Notes: generated by a model not told the origin, from the letters alone. A DNA stretch of 64,000 nucleotides from Hyphomicrobiales bacterium (GCA_027487245.1 JAIYDY010000002.1:17335-81334); one strand, 5' to 3'. Counted from the stretch's first letter, positions 1 to 8,687 are shown. Translations and numbers: made by a program.

Positions 1-107
1 GATGTCCATCTGTCCCGGGAATGCTGGAATTCTGACTGGCTTTCTTATGGATTTTCCTTACAAAGATTCAAGTTCGGAATTCATGCAGCCAAAAGCAGTC
101 AAACGAC

Positions 108-1004
108 ATGGATACCTATCTCAGCACCGAAGCGGCCGCTGCCTATCTCGGCATCAAGGAGCGCAAGCTCTACGAGCTGGTCGCCAACGGGGCCGTGCCC
201 TGCTCGAAGGTCACGGGCAAATGGCTGTTTCCGCGCGCCGCGCTGGATCGCTGGGTCGAGGCGGGCCTCGCCCATCCGGACGGTTTCACGCCGCTGGCTC
301 CACCGTCGATCATCGGCGGCAGCCATGATCCGCTGCTGGAATGGGCTGTGCGGCGCTCGGCCTGCGGGCTTGCCCTGCTCAGCGAAGGATCCACGGCGGG
401 GCTTGACCGGCTTGACCGCAACGAGGTCGCCATGGCGGCGATCCACATCCACGGCCAGAGCCCGGGGGAGGAGCCAGACGACGACGCCAACATCGCGGCG
501 GTGAAGGCCCATGCCCGGCTGAAAGATGCGGTGATCATCGTTTTCGCCCGCCGTGAACAGGGTCTGCTGACCTCACCGGGCAATCCGCTGAAGCTGGCAA
601 AGCTCGGTGACATCGCGATGACGCGGGCCCGGCTCGGGGTTCGTCAGGGCGGCGCAGGTGCCCAGTTGCTGCTGGATCGGCTGGCGACGTCATCCAGCCT
701 CACGCTCGACGCCTTCAACAGGATCGGTGAGCCGTTCGCGACGGGTCAGGACCTCGCCTTCGCCATCCGGGCAGGCGAGATCGATTGCGGCGTCGCCACC
801 CGCGCGACTGCGGTCTCGAACGGCCTCGGGTTTGTGCCGCTCGCCTCGGAGCGCTTCGATCTGGTCATGCGTCGCCGCACCTATTTCGAGACGGCGGCGC
901 AGAAACTCCTGGCCCTGATGCGCGGGCCGGAGTTCCGCCGCCATGCTGAGTTGCTGACCGGCTATGATGTAGCGGATGCCGGAAGCGTCCGCTTCAACAG
1001 CTGA
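108..1004 (+). CDS. HTH (excisionase-type) regulator with PBP-like ligand domain
   Basis: 298 aa. Residues about 1-55 are an excisionase/MerR-like DNA-binding domain: LSTEAAAAYLGIKERKLYEL, then a KWLFPRAALDRWV wing. The remainder resembles the periplasmic-binding-protein-like domain (PBP_like, ModA-type) found fused to such HTHs, with RQGGAGAQLLLDRL, a central IDCGVATRA segment and a C-terminal RGPEFRRHAELLTGYD helix. There is no signal peptide, so it is cytoplasmic. Relatives are thought to sense small oxyanions or cofactors and often sit near molybdenum/tungsten or formate dehydrogenase genes, but no such gene is visible and the left edge hides its upstream neighbours. The ATG at 108 has no clear Shine-Dalgarno. 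The ligand is unknown. Confidence 0.8.
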   Translation: MDTYLSTEAAAAYLGIKERKLYELVANGAVPCSKVTGKWLFPRAALDRWVEAGLAHPDGFTPLAPPSIIGGSHDPLLEWAVRRSACGLALLSEGSTAGLDRLDRNEVAMAAIHIHGQSPGEEPDDDANIAAVKAHARLKDAVIIVFARREQGLLTSPGNPLKLAKLGDIAMTRARLGVRQGGAGAQLLLDRLATSSSLTLDAFNRIGEPFATGQDLAFAIRAGEIDCGVATRATAVSNGLGFVPLASERFDLVMRRRTYFETAAQKLLALMRGPEFRRHAELLTGYDVADAGSVRFNS

Positions 1005-1082
1005 ACGCCCGGAGGGCTGCGCCTCGCCCTTGTCGAGGGCGCGTGCAGACGCGTGGCAGCCGGCGGCCGTTGGCCATCCCTG

Positions 1083-2159
1083 TCATGGTGTGATGGCGAC
1101 CTTCAGCACGCCATCGCGCTGATGGGCGAACAGGTCGTATGCCTTCTCGATATCGTCGAGCTTGAAGCGGTGCGTGACCAACGCCCGGGTGTCGACACGG
1201 CCTGACGCTACGACGTCCATCAGGCGTCGCATGCGCTCCTTGCCGCCGGGGCAGAGTGAGGTGCGGATCGTGTGGTCGCCAAGCCCGGCTGAGAATGGGC
1301 CAACCGGGATCGTCAGGTCCCCGGAGTAGACCCCGAGCGATGACAACGTTCCGCCTGGGCGCAGCACGCGCAACGCCGCCTCGAACGTGCCCTGGGTACC
1401 AAGTGCCTCGATTGCGACATCGACCCCGCGCCCGTCGGTCAGTCTCATGATTTCAGCAACCGGATCGCTCGTCTTGAAGTCGACGACGTGGTCGGCCCCC
1501 ATGCGCTTCGCCATCGCGGCGCGTTCGGGAAGCGTCTCGACGCCGATAATGGTCGTCGCCCCCATCAACCGCGCGCCCGCTGTCGCGCACAGCCCGATCG
1601 GCCCCTGTGCAAAGACCGCGACCGTGTCGCCGATGCGGATATGGCCTGACTCGGCTCCGGAAAACCCGGTGGACAGGATGTCCGGACACATCAGCACCTG
1701 CTCGTCATCGAGGCCATCGGGAACCGCGGCAAGATTGGCCATCGCGTCAGGCATGCAGAGAAATTCCGCCTGTGATCCGTCGATGGTGTTGCCAAAACGC
1801 CAACCGCCGAGCGGCTTCCAGCCATGCTTGGTGCCCTGCCCGCATTGCGAATGACAGCCGCAGAGGGACGCGTTGGATTGGCCAGATGGGGTGATGGCAC
1901 CGGCAATCACGCGTTGGCCCTCACGATAGCCTTTGACCTCCGAGCCGAGCTTCTCGATCACGCCGACGGGCTCATGGCCGATGATCAGTCCGGGCCTGAC
2001 CGGATACTCACCCTTGAGAATGTGAACATCGGTTCCGCAGATTGTCGTCGTGGTGATCCGGATCAGCGCATCAAGGGGGCCGATCTCGGGCATGGGTCTG
2101 TCATCGAGAACGATCCGGCCGGGTTCCACGAACACTGCCGCCTTCATCCTTGCCGCCAT
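1083..2159 (-). CDS. zinc-dependent alcohol dehydrogenase (MDR family)
   Basis: About 358 aa, medium-chain dehydrogenase/reductase: an N-terminal GroES-like catalytic domain, then a Rossmann domain. Catalytic-zinc signatures TICGTDVHILKG (Cys ligand) and IIGHEP (His-Glu) are present. The structural-zinc loop is unusual: the usual CGQCxxC region reads SGQSNASLCGCHSQCG, so the first two cysteines are serines. It probably interconverts an alcohol and its aldehyde or ketone with NAD(P). I chose the ATG at 2159 because GGGTGAG sits just upstream; GTG at 2168 and ATG at 2147 are alternatives. It lies 196 bp downstream of nnrD on the same strand, with a FixK/FNR-like box at 2223-2236 in the gap, suggesting low-oxygen induction. 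The exact substrate cannot be read from sequence. Confidence 0.88.
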   Translation of the reverse strand: MAARMKAAVFVEPGRIVLDDRPMPEIGPLDALIRITTTTICGTDVHILKGEYPVRPGLIIGHEPVGVIEKLGSEVKGYREGQRVIAGAITPSGQSNASLCGCHSQCGQGTKHGWKPLGGWRFGNTIDGSQAEFLCMPDAMANLAAVPDGLDDEQVLMCPDILSTGFSGAESGHIRIGDTVAVFAQGPIGLCATAGARLMGATTIIGVETLPERAAMAKRMGADHVVDFKTSDPVAEIMRLTDGRGVDVAIEALGTQGTFEAALRVLRPGGTLSSLGVYSGDLTIPVGPFSAGLGDHTIRTSLCPGGKERMRRLMDVVASGRVDTRALVTHRFKLDDIEKAYDLFAHQRDGVLKVAITP

Positions 2160-2222
2160 GATGCTCACCCGTGTTTCTGCCGCTGGTGCGGCGCCGCACC
2201 GCCTTGAAGCCAGGATCGTTCA

Positions 2223-2236
2223 TTGACGCAGTTCAG
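2223..2236. promoter_or_regulatory. FNR/FixK-like box upstream of adh
   Basis: TTGACGCAGTTCAG matches the FixK/FNR pattern TTGA-N6-TCAA at 7 of 8 fixed positions. It lies about 65-75 bp upstream of the alcohol dehydrogenase start. A Crp/Fnr regulator with the matching Glu...Arg recognition helix is encoded at 4798-5505. Found by eye; one short near-match can be chance. Confidence 0.4.
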
Positions 2237-2355
2237 ACGGGCCTTCGCTGATGCCGATCAGTGTTAGGAAGATCGCCGCCTGTCACGCGACCCTCAAACT
2301 GGCATTCGTGATCGAGGAGCAGCACGATGATCGGTCTCCGGCCTGCGACCGCGCC

Positions 2356-3240
2356 TCAGCCGCGCTGAATGTCCTTGCGTGCGAAAATGGGCTCGATGCG
2401 AGCTGCCAGCCTGTCGGCGGTCAGCGCAAGTCCGATGTCGGCGCCTATCGTGGCATGCAGCCAGACGGCGCTGGCAGCAGCCTCGAATGGCGGCATGCCC
2501 ATGGCGAGGTGGCTCCCAATGATTCCGGCAAGGACATCTCCCGAGCCCGCAACGGCCAGTTCCGGCCCGGCGTTGGTGTTGACCGCGGCGCGTCCTTCTT
2601 CGTCGGCGATCACGGTCTCGCGGCCCTTGTAGACCACGACACCCCTGACAATGCGGGCCGCTGCGCGGGTCTGCTCGATCTTTGACAGCCGCCTCGCATC
2701 GGAAAGGGAGCGAAAGCCCGTGTCCTGGTCAAGATCGCGGAACAGCCGGGCAAACTCCCCCGCATGCGGGGTCAGGACCATGGGCGAGGCGGGCTGGATG
2801 CGTCCCGCCAGCAGGCCCGGCTGCGCACCCAGCGATGTCAGTGCGTCCGCATCGATCACCACAGGAACAGCCGCCGCCTGCAGCACACCCAGCAGACCAA
2901 GCGTCGCGTGACCGACCCCGGCAGCGGGGCCGATCACGGCGGCGGACGGACGGCGGGCGGCGATCCACGACGCGAGTTGCCCCGGCCCCGTGACCGGCTC
3001 CAGCATGATGGCTGTCAGGTGGGCAGCATGAACCCGCAAGGCGGCCTTGGTGCCCGCGATCGTGACTGCACCGGTGCCACTGTTCATCGCGGCGACGGCC
3101 GCAAGGCGCGATGCTCCGGTCCTGAACTCGGGCCCGCTGACCACGAGGCAGTGTCCGCGCCGATACTTGTGCGCGTCAGCATCCGGCTTCACCACGAGAC
3201 TGCCCCACAGCGCCGGAGTGTTCGGACTGGGTTCAACCAT
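2356..3240 (-). CDS. nnrD: ADP-dependent NAD(P)H-hydrate dehydratase, stand-alone
   Basis: 294 aa, the YjeF C-terminal (NnrD) domain alone, of the ribokinase-like fold. It dehydrates S-NAD(P)HX back to NAD(P)H using ADP or ATP, repairing damaged nicotinamide cofactors. Visible family motifs are PHAGEFARLF in the middle, GRETVIADEEG, and the C-terminal NAGPELAVAGSGDVLAGIIG nucleotide-binding stretch with its conserved Asp. Many bacteria fuse this domain to the NnrE epimerase; no epimerase domain is present here. It is transcribed toward adh and divergently from arcC. Its place beside carbamate kinase, an alcohol dehydrogenase and a FixK-like regulator suggests a repair enzyme for low-oxygen or acid conditions, with a separate housekeeping nnr elsewhere; that is inference. 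Confidence 0.9.
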   Translation of the reverse strand: MVEPSPNTPALWGSLVVKPDADAHKYRRGHCLVVSGPEFRTGASRLAAVAAMNSGTGAVTIAGTKAALRVHAAHLTAIMLEPVTGPGQLASWIAARRPSAAVIGPAAGVGHATLGLLGVLQAAAVPVVIDADALTSLGAQPGLLAGRIQPASPMVLTPHAGEFARLFRDLDQDTGFRSLSDARRLSKIEQTRAAARIVRGVVVYKGRETVIADEEGRAAVNTNAGPELAVAGSGDVLAGIIGSHLAMGMPPFEAAASAVWLHATIGADIGLALTADRLAARIEPIFARKDIQRG

Positions 3241-3635
3241 TCCCGAGGCCCAACCGGACTGGACAATGCCTGATCATGCCTCTGGCCCTCTCATCGGGGA
3301 TCAAACGTGCTCCACCGGGCATATCCTATCGGTTCCAGGTTCAAGGGATCATTGATGCCGCGCAGGGAATGCGGCTCCGCCCGGCCAGTGCGCAAGGCGC
3401 GCCGACATCGTCAACCAAGGCATTCAGGTCCGCGAGGCATGAATCGATCGACAGATAGCGGTGTTCCTTCTCCGCTGCCCTGCCCTGCCCGGCGGCACAT
3501 GGTCGAGCGTTTCCCATCGGGCGCGTGTCGATCCTTTGCGAACCTGGCGATTTCTGAGCCAGCGCAAGGAATGTGACAGGCAAGCGACGCAAGATTCGTG
3601 CGCTTGATGTGTCCGGGTGAACAGGAAGCCAGAAC
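3241..3635. other. 395-bp divergent intergenic region, nnrD / arcC
   Basis: This non-coding stretch separates nnrD (leftward) from arcC (rightward) and must hold both promoters. Short open frames cross it on both strands but show no family features. TTGAT half-sites occur (for example near 3353 and 3603), but I see no full FNR-type palindrome. I see no repeat or RNA gene here. Confidence 0.6.
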
Positions 3636-4610
3636 ATGCGCATTGTCTTTGCCCTCGGTGACAGCGCCCTTTTTCCGCACGGCGAAACGCTGGCGGGGGA
3701 CCATCAGGCGCGTGGCATCCGGGACGCGGCTGCGGCTCTGGCACCGGTGTGCGCCGCCGGCCATCAGGTCGTGATCACGCACGGCAACGGCCCTCAGGTC
3801 GGGTTGCTGGCGCTTCAGGCTGCGGCCACGCCGGACATCCCCTATCCGCTTGATGTGCCGGATGCAGAGAGCGCCGGCATGATCGGCTATCTGATCGAAC
3901 GGCAACTGATGAACGTGCTGCCCGGCGGGGCTCTGGTCGCAGCCCTTCTGACGCAAGTCCGGGTTGATCGCCATGATCCTGCCTTTCGCAAGCCGGGAAA
4001 GCCGATCGGTGCCATCTATGCCGAGAGCGAGGCGCGCGCCCTGGCAGCCGAGCGCGGCTGGCGGGTCGCCGCAAATGCCGATGGTTGGCAGCGCGTGGTG
4101 GCATCGCCTGCACCGCTCGAAATCCTTGAGGCGCGTGTCATCGAAATGCTGATCGAGAAGAATGTGATCGTGATCTGCACGGGCGGGGGCGGCATTCCCG
4201 TGATCGAGCTGGAGGATGGCAGCCTGACCGGGATCGAGGCCGTGATCGACAAGGATGGCGCCAGCGCCCTTCTCGCCCGTCAGCTCCGCGCCGACTGGCT
4301 GGTGATGCTCACCGACGTTGATGCGCTCTATCTCGACTGGGGCACGGAAATGGCCCGGGCTGTCAGGCATGTGACGACGCGCGCGCTCGCGACCCGGGAG
4401 TTCGCACCCGGATCGATGGGCCCGAAGGTTCGTGCGGCCTGCGGATTTGTCAACAAGACCGGCAAGCGGGCCGGCATCGGAGCGCTCAGGGACGCCAGCG
4501 CCATCATCGAGGGCGCCGCCGGAACCATTATTTCGGTCGATCCGGTCCAGCCGGACGACCCAGGCTGGCAACACGGCAGACCGACGACGCACCTGCAACC
4601 ACGGCGATGA
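3636..4610 (+). CDS. arcC: carbamate kinase
   Basis: 324 aa, amino-acid kinase fold. It catalyses reversible phosphoryl transfer between carbamoyl phosphate + ADP and carbamate + ATP, giving ATP in fermentative arginine, agmatine or allantoin breakdown. Family stretches include VITHGNGPQVGLLALQ near residue 50, GMIGYLIERQL, KPIGAIY, ICTGGGGIPV, GIEAVIDKDGASALLA and the C-terminal GSMGPKVRAACGFV. The start at 3636 has AGGAAG about 9 bp upstream. The N-terminus reads FALGDSALF where the family usually has ALGGNAL, so one glycine-loop position differs. No arginine deiminase (arcA) or ornithine transcarbamoylase (arcB) adjoins, so its carbamoyl phosphate must come from elsewhere. It is grouped with low-oxygen genes. 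Confidence 0.93.
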   Translation: MRIVFALGDSALFPHGETLAGDHQARGIRDAAAALAPVCAAGHQVVITHGNGPQVGLLALQAAATPDIPYPLDVPDAESAGMIGYLIERQLMNVLPGGALVAALLTQVRVDRHDPAFRKPGKPIGAIYAESEARALAAERGWRVAANADGWQRVVASPAPLEILEARVIEMLIEKNVIVICTGGGGIPVIELEDGSLTGIEAVIDKDGASALLARQLRADWLVMLTDVDALYLDWGTEMARAVRHVTTRALATREFAPGSMGPKVRAACGFVNKTGKRAGIGALRDASAIIEGAAGTIISVDPVQPDDPGWQHGRPTTHLQPRR

Positions 4611-4797
4611 AGGCCGACGGCCAGACCAGCCGCTATGGCGTCAAGGTCTGGAGAACCGCGTCCTGCAGTGCACTGGCGAGACGCGGCTGATGGACGAATC
4701 TGCGGCCGGCCCCGTGGCGATTGCGTCGCGACGGGCCGGGAGCCGGAGCGCTGACGTGCTTTCGTGAAGCGTCACCGCTTCCGGATTGGCGGCTTGC

Positions 4798-5505
4798 TCA
4801 GGCTTGATCGCACGAACCGCCGAGGCGCTTCAGTCGCCTGGCGTTGTGAATCACCAGTTCGCCATGATGGCGGCCAATCGTGATCACGCCCTTGCGCTGA
4901 AGGTCGGTCATCGTGCGGCAAACCGTCTCCAGCGACAGGCCGAGATAGTCGCCGATCTCGCCGCGCGTCAGCGGCAGCTGGATGGACACGCAAAGATCGT
5001 CGGATGGCCGCTCGACACGCGACTTCGCGCGTTGCCCGGCAAATCGCGAAAGCAGCGCGCAGACCCTCTCATGGGCCGTCATGCGACCCAGGCCCAGGGC
5101 ATGTTCCTGCGCCGCGCAAAGCTGGCGCTCGACCTGATGCTCGACCACCCAGCCAAGTTCGGCGTGGCGCTCAAGTTCGCTCTTGCGGCAGGCGCGCAAC
5201 ACCGATGGCTGCAAGGTCTCGCAGGTGGCGGAATACACATGATCATGCGCCAGGCCGCAGATGCCACCGGGCAGCACGATGTCGACCAGCTGGCGGCGAC
5301 CATCCTCCAGGTACTGCTGCACCATCACCGCGCCCTGTTCGACCCAGAACAGATGCGTGGCCGGGTCGCCATGGTGGCACACGACCTGTCGCCTGGCGAA
5401 GGTCTGCGGCATCCCGAGATCCGGCACCCCAAGATTGCTGATGCGTACCGCGGCAATACCCGGCGGCAATGCCCTGCCGTCGAACTCTTCGCGGACGCGC
5501 GCCAT
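4798..5505 (-). CDS. Crp/Fnr-family regulator, FixK-like (no Fe-S cysteine cluster)
   Basis: About 235 aa from the ATG at 5505, which follows GAGGTG; an ATG at 5538 would add 11 residues. A cyclic-nucleotide-like beta-barrel (VCHHGDPATHLFWVEQGAVM) is followed by a dimer helix and a winged HTH (LPLTRGEIGDYLGLSLETVC). The recognition helix has the FNR pattern E..(S/C)R, here Glu193-Cys196-Arg197, predicting TTGAT half-sites. The N-terminal cysteine cluster that holds the 4Fe-4S centre of FNR/FnrN is absent, so it is FixK-like and not a direct Fe-S oxygen sensor. It nonetheless has nine cysteines, one within the recognition helix. It probably controls the neighbouring genes, three of which have matching boxes. 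Confidence 0.85.
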   Translation of the reverse strand: MARVREEFDGRALPPGIAAVRISNLGVPDLGMPQTFARRQVVCHHGDPATHLFWVEQGAVMVQQYLEDGRRQLVDIVLPGGICGLAHDHVYSATCETLQPSVLRACRKSELERHAELGWVVEHQVERQLCAAQEHALGLGRMTAHERVCALLSRFAGQRAKSRVERPSDDLCVSIQLPLTRGEIGDYLGLSLETVCRTMTDLQRKGVITIGRHHGELVIHNARRLKRLGGSCDQA

Positions 5506-5646
5506 TTTCACCTCAGGTGTCGCCGGGTTGGATTGCATCCTGGAACGTGCCGCTCCCAACAACTCACCAAGGCAGGAATAGCACGCTCATGCTGAAACGT
5601 GGCGGCATCAAGGACGCAATCACCCGATCCGTCCCGGGAAGGGATA

Positions 5647-5856
5647 TCAGGCCGGCTTTGCCGGACATGTGGACAGGCCCATGATCGTGTAGGCCGGGCA
5701 GGTGCCGAACACGGCTGTCAGGATGGGCACAGCGCCGATCCAGCCGATCCAGTTCCATCCGGTTGCCGGGAAAATGTATCCCAGTGCGAAGGCGATCAGT
5801 GCAACGCCCGCAATGACACGCAAGATGCGATCGATGGTCCCAACATTGGTGATCAT
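5647..5856 (-). CDS. DUF2892 (YgaP-type) small inner-membrane protein
   Basis: 69 aa with the DUF2892 signature: TNVGTIDRILRVIAGVALIA, then a second hydrophobic segment and a C-terminal FGTCPAYTIMGLSTC. Two transmembrane helices are expected, at about residues 11-27 and 34-50. In other proteins this domain is fused to rhodanese (YgaP); here it stands alone. Both conserved cysteines are present. The biochemical role is unsettled; stand-alone copies often lie in redox or oxygen-regulated gene sets. An FNR-like box at 5918-5931 lies about 60 bp upstream of the start. Confidence 0.88.
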   Translation of the reverse strand: MITNVGTIDRILRVIAGVALIAFALGYIFPATGWNWIGWIGAVPILTAVFGTCPAYTIMGLSTCPAKPA

Positions 5857-5917
5857 GACGAGTCCCCTTTTTCAGTCCGTTGCCGGGGGACCCTAGGCTG
5901 GATATCGCCAGCAAACG

Positions 5918-5931
5918 CTGACCCTCATCAA
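5918..5931 (-). promoter_or_regulatory. FNR/FixK-like box upstream of the DUF2892 gene
   Basis: Read on the minus strand it is TTGATGAGGGTCAG: a perfect TTGAT half-site, 4-bp spacer, then GTCAG (consensus ATCAA). The centre is about 70 bp upstream of the DUF2892 ATG, which leaves room for a -41.5 activator position and a short leader. Confidence 0.45.
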
Positions 5932-6002
5932 GGTATTGAAGCGCTGCCACGTGACGAAGAGCGAAGGATGTCGCAGCGCGGGCCGCCGCAGCGGTGCCAT
6001 TG

Positions 6003-8687
6003 TCAGAGCCGATATTGCACCATCAGCGTGCTGTCGCCCGTTTCGTTCTGCGTGACCTGAAAGCCGAGCTTTCGGCACATGTCGAGCATGCGGCCATTCT
6101 CGGCCAGGACCTGCCCGGTGATGGCACGATAGGACTCGGCCCGTGCAAAGGCGACCAGCCGTGTCATCAGCTCGTGACCGATCCCCCTGCCTTGCCGGTC
6201 GGAACGGATGATGATCGCATACTCGGCCTGGTCATGGTTGGCGTCACCATGCAGACGTGCCACGCCGAGGATGTCGTGCGATGCCGGATCGATGGCGACG
6301 AAGGCCATTTCCCTGGCGTAGTCGAGTTGGGTCAGGCGGGCGATCAGCACCATGTCGACCGAGCGCATGGCTGCGAAGAAGCGCATCTGAAGATCATCCG
6401 CCGAACAGTGCCCGAGCATGTCTAAAATGGCATGGGCATCCGTTGCCCTCAGGGGCCGAACGGCGATCCGCGAGCCGTCCGGCAATGTGGCAATGGCCTC
6501 AAGTTCCCGCGGATAGGGCCGGATGGCAAAATCCCGCCGGCCCGGAAGATCGCTGCTGCCGAGCGCAATCTGGACCCGCGCATCAAGCGCCACGGCACCC
6601 TTCTCGTCACAAAAGACCGGATTGAGGTCGATGCCGATGATCTCCTGCTGATCCTCGATCAGCCGCGAGACGCGCACCAGGATGTCCGCAATGATCCCGG
6701 CATCCGCGGCCGCCACATTGCGATACCCACGAAGCAGGCGCGAAACGCGCGTGCCGGCGATCAGGTCGCGTGCCTTTGCCAGATCGAGAGGCAGCAGGGC
6801 CATGGCCTTGTCGTCGATCACTTCGACCGCCGTGCCGCCATGGCCGAACAGGATCACCGGACCGAAGGTCGGATCGACAGCAACGCCGATGATCAGCTCG
6901 CGGGCATGGGGCCTCAGGATCATGGGCTGGACGGTCACGCCATCGATGCGGGCATCGGGCCTGGACACGCGGGCCCGGGCGAGGATGCCGTCAGCCGCCT
7001 GCTGCACCGCTTCCGCTGAAGCCAGGCCAAGCCGCACCCCGTCGACATCGGACTTGTGGACGATGTCGCGTGACTGGATCTTGACCACGCAGGGTTCGCC
7101 CCTGGCGAGGAATTCGCCTGCGACGCTGGCAGCGTGCCGGCCATCGGCGGCAAGCCTGACAGGAGTTGCGGTGATGCCGTAGGCGTCGAGCAGATCGCTG
7201 ACCTCGACCGGGTTCAGCCACGTGCGTGCCTCGGCTGCGGCCCTCTGGATGGCGTTTCGGGCCTTGTCTCGGTCAGGCGCGATGCTCTCGCTGAGCGGTG
7301 GCGGAATCTCCAGGAGCGCAGCGCCGGTCCGCTGCAGCGTCATCAGCTGGGTGATGCCGGCAATGGCCGCAGCTTCGGTGTCGTAGCTCGGGATACCCGC
7401 ATCCTCGAACTGCTGCTTCCGATCCGGCGCGGAACCAAGCCAGACACTGAAGACGGGCTTGGTGCCCGCCCCGTTTCCGCCTGTGGCCTTCGCTGCTGCG
7501 ATCACCGCGTCGGCTGCATCTTGCGCAGAGGTCAGCGCGGTCGGGCAGTTCATCACCAGAACGGCATCGTTGCCGTCGTCTGCCAGAAGCAAACTCATGG
7601 CATCGGCATAACGCCGGGCCGGTGCATCGCCGATGACGTCAACCGGGTTGGCGCGCGACCATGTGGCCGGGAGGGCCGCATCAAGCTGGGTCAGGGTGTT
7701 TTCGGAGATCGCGGCAAGCTTGCCGCCGACATCTTCCAGCCTGTCGACAGCCAGGACGCCAAGCCCGCCGCCATTGGTCAGGATCGCCAGCCGGTCACCG
7801 GCAAAAGGCTTCCGCACCGCAAGCGTGCTGATGGCCGTGAACAGATCATCCAGATCGAACACGCGCAGGCACCCGGCCCGCCTGAATGCGGCGTCGTAGA
7901 CCAGATCGGAGCCGGCCAGTGCGCCTGTATGCGTCGCAGCGGCCCTCGCTCCCTGTTCGTGCCGTCCAGCCTTGATCACGATGACGGGCTTGATGCGGGC
8001 AGCCTTGCGGGCAGCCGACAGAAACTTGCGGGCATTGGTGATCGCCTCCACATAGAGGACGATCACACTGGTGGAGGCGTCTTCGGCAAAATAGTCCAGA
8101 CAGTCGCCGAAATCGACATCGATGGCATCACCAAGCGATACAACACCCGAGAATCCGACCTGGCGCTGGATGGCCCACTCGACCACGCCCGCTGCAATGG
8201 CTCCTGACTGGGAGATGAGAGCAACGGGCCCTTGCCGCGGCAACTGCCTTGCGAAGCTGGCGTTGAGGCTGGCGCGCGGGGCGAGCACGCCCAGGCAATT
8301 GGGGCCAACAAGCCTCAGGCCAGCGGCGCGTGCCCGAAGCCCGATGGTTTCGGCCAGCGAGGCTGGGCCATGGCCGAGACCGGCCGTCAGCACGATTGCC
8401 GTCTGCGCGCCAACCCCGATGGCATCGTCGATCACATCCGGCACGGCATGCGCCGGCGTTGTGACGATGACCAGATCCGGTGCGCTCGCCAACGCGCCCA
8501 GCGACGCGTGACAGGGAATGCCGAAGACCGCATCGTGCTTCGGGTTTATGGCATAGAGCGCACCCCGGTAGCCGCCTTGCTGCAAGCCGCTCAGCACGAT
8601 GCCGCCGAGTGACCCGGCGCGCGGGCTTGCACCGACGACGGCAACGCTGAGAGGATCAAAAAGCTTGTCCAGCCGATAGGTGCTCAT
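6003..8687 (-). CDS. ADP-forming acyl-CoA synthetase / GNAT acetyltransferase fusion (Pat-like)
   Basis: About 894 aa. Order: CoA-binding domain (residues about 10-130, VAVVGASPRAGSLGG), succinyl-CoA-ligase-like domains, ATP-grasp domain (about 480-710) and C-terminal GNAT domain (about 735-890, with the acetyl-CoA loop RQGRGIG). The GNAT fusion is the architecture of the protein lysine acetyltransferase Pat, which acts on acetyl-CoA synthetase. The ACD-type catalytic-histidine motif is intact (ATHTGALAG, His253), whereas Salmonella Pat is reported to have lost it. This protein may therefore also make ATP from acyl-CoA. The ATG at 8687 has GGGAG 6 bp upstream. It lies in the low-oxygen island, divergent from a cytochrome c gene. 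Confidence 0.9.
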   Translation of the reverse strand: MSTYRLDKLFDPLSVAVVGASPRAGSLGGIVLSGLQQGGYRGALYAINPKHDAVFGIPCHASLGALASAPDLVIVTTPAHAVPDVIDDAIGVGAQTAIVLTAGLGHGPASLAETIGLRARAAGLRLVGPNCLGVLAPRASLNASFARQLPRQGPVALISQSGAIAAGVVEWAIQRQVGFSGVVSLGDAIDVDFGDCLDYFAEDASTSVIVLYVEAITNARKFLSAARKAARIKPVIVIKAGRHEQGARAAATHTGALAGSDLVYDAAFRRAGCLRVFDLDDLFTAISTLAVRKPFAGDRLAILTNGGGLGVLAVDRLEDVGGKLAAISENTLTQLDAALPATWSRANPVDVIGDAPARRYADAMSLLLADDGNDAVLVMNCPTALTSAQDAADAVIAAAKATGGNGAGTKPVFSVWLGSAPDRKQQFEDAGIPSYDTEAAAIAGITQLMTLQRTGAALLEIPPPLSESIAPDRDKARNAIQRAAAEARTWLNPVEVSDLLDAYGITATPVRLAADGRHAASVAGEFLARGEPCVVKIQSRDIVHKSDVDGVRLGLASAEAVQQAADGILARARVSRPDARIDGVTVQPMILRPHARELIIGVAVDPTFGPVILFGHGGTAVEVIDDKAMALLPLDLAKARDLIAGTRVSRLLRGYRNVAAADAGIIADILVRVSRLIEDQQEIIGIDLNPVFCDEKGAVALDARVQIALGSSDLPGRRDFAIRPYPRELEAIATLPDGSRIAVRPLRATDAHAILDMLGHCSADDLQMRFFAAMRSVDMVLIARLTQLDYAREMAFVAIDPASHDILGVARLHGDANHDQAEYAIIIRSDRQGRGIGHELMTRLVAFARAESYRAITGQVLAENGRMLDMCRKLGFQVTQNETGDSTLMVQYRL

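Noticed and set aside
1019..1050. Hairpin CGCCCT/AGGGCG between the first gene and adh as a terminator
   Set aside because: Short stem, no T-run and no conserved features; too common in GC-rich DNA to claim.
3343..3357. TCAA-N7-TTGA palindrome upstream of arcC as an FNR box
   Set aside because: The half-sites are in the wrong order and spacing for TTGA-N6-TCAA; no proper box was found in this gap.
4607..4767. Two chained short frames after arcC (27 and 25 codons, ATGA and TGATG overlaps)
   Set aside because: No ribosome sites, no recognisable peptide features, and such overlaps arise easily by chance at this base composition; the region is better treated as intergenic.
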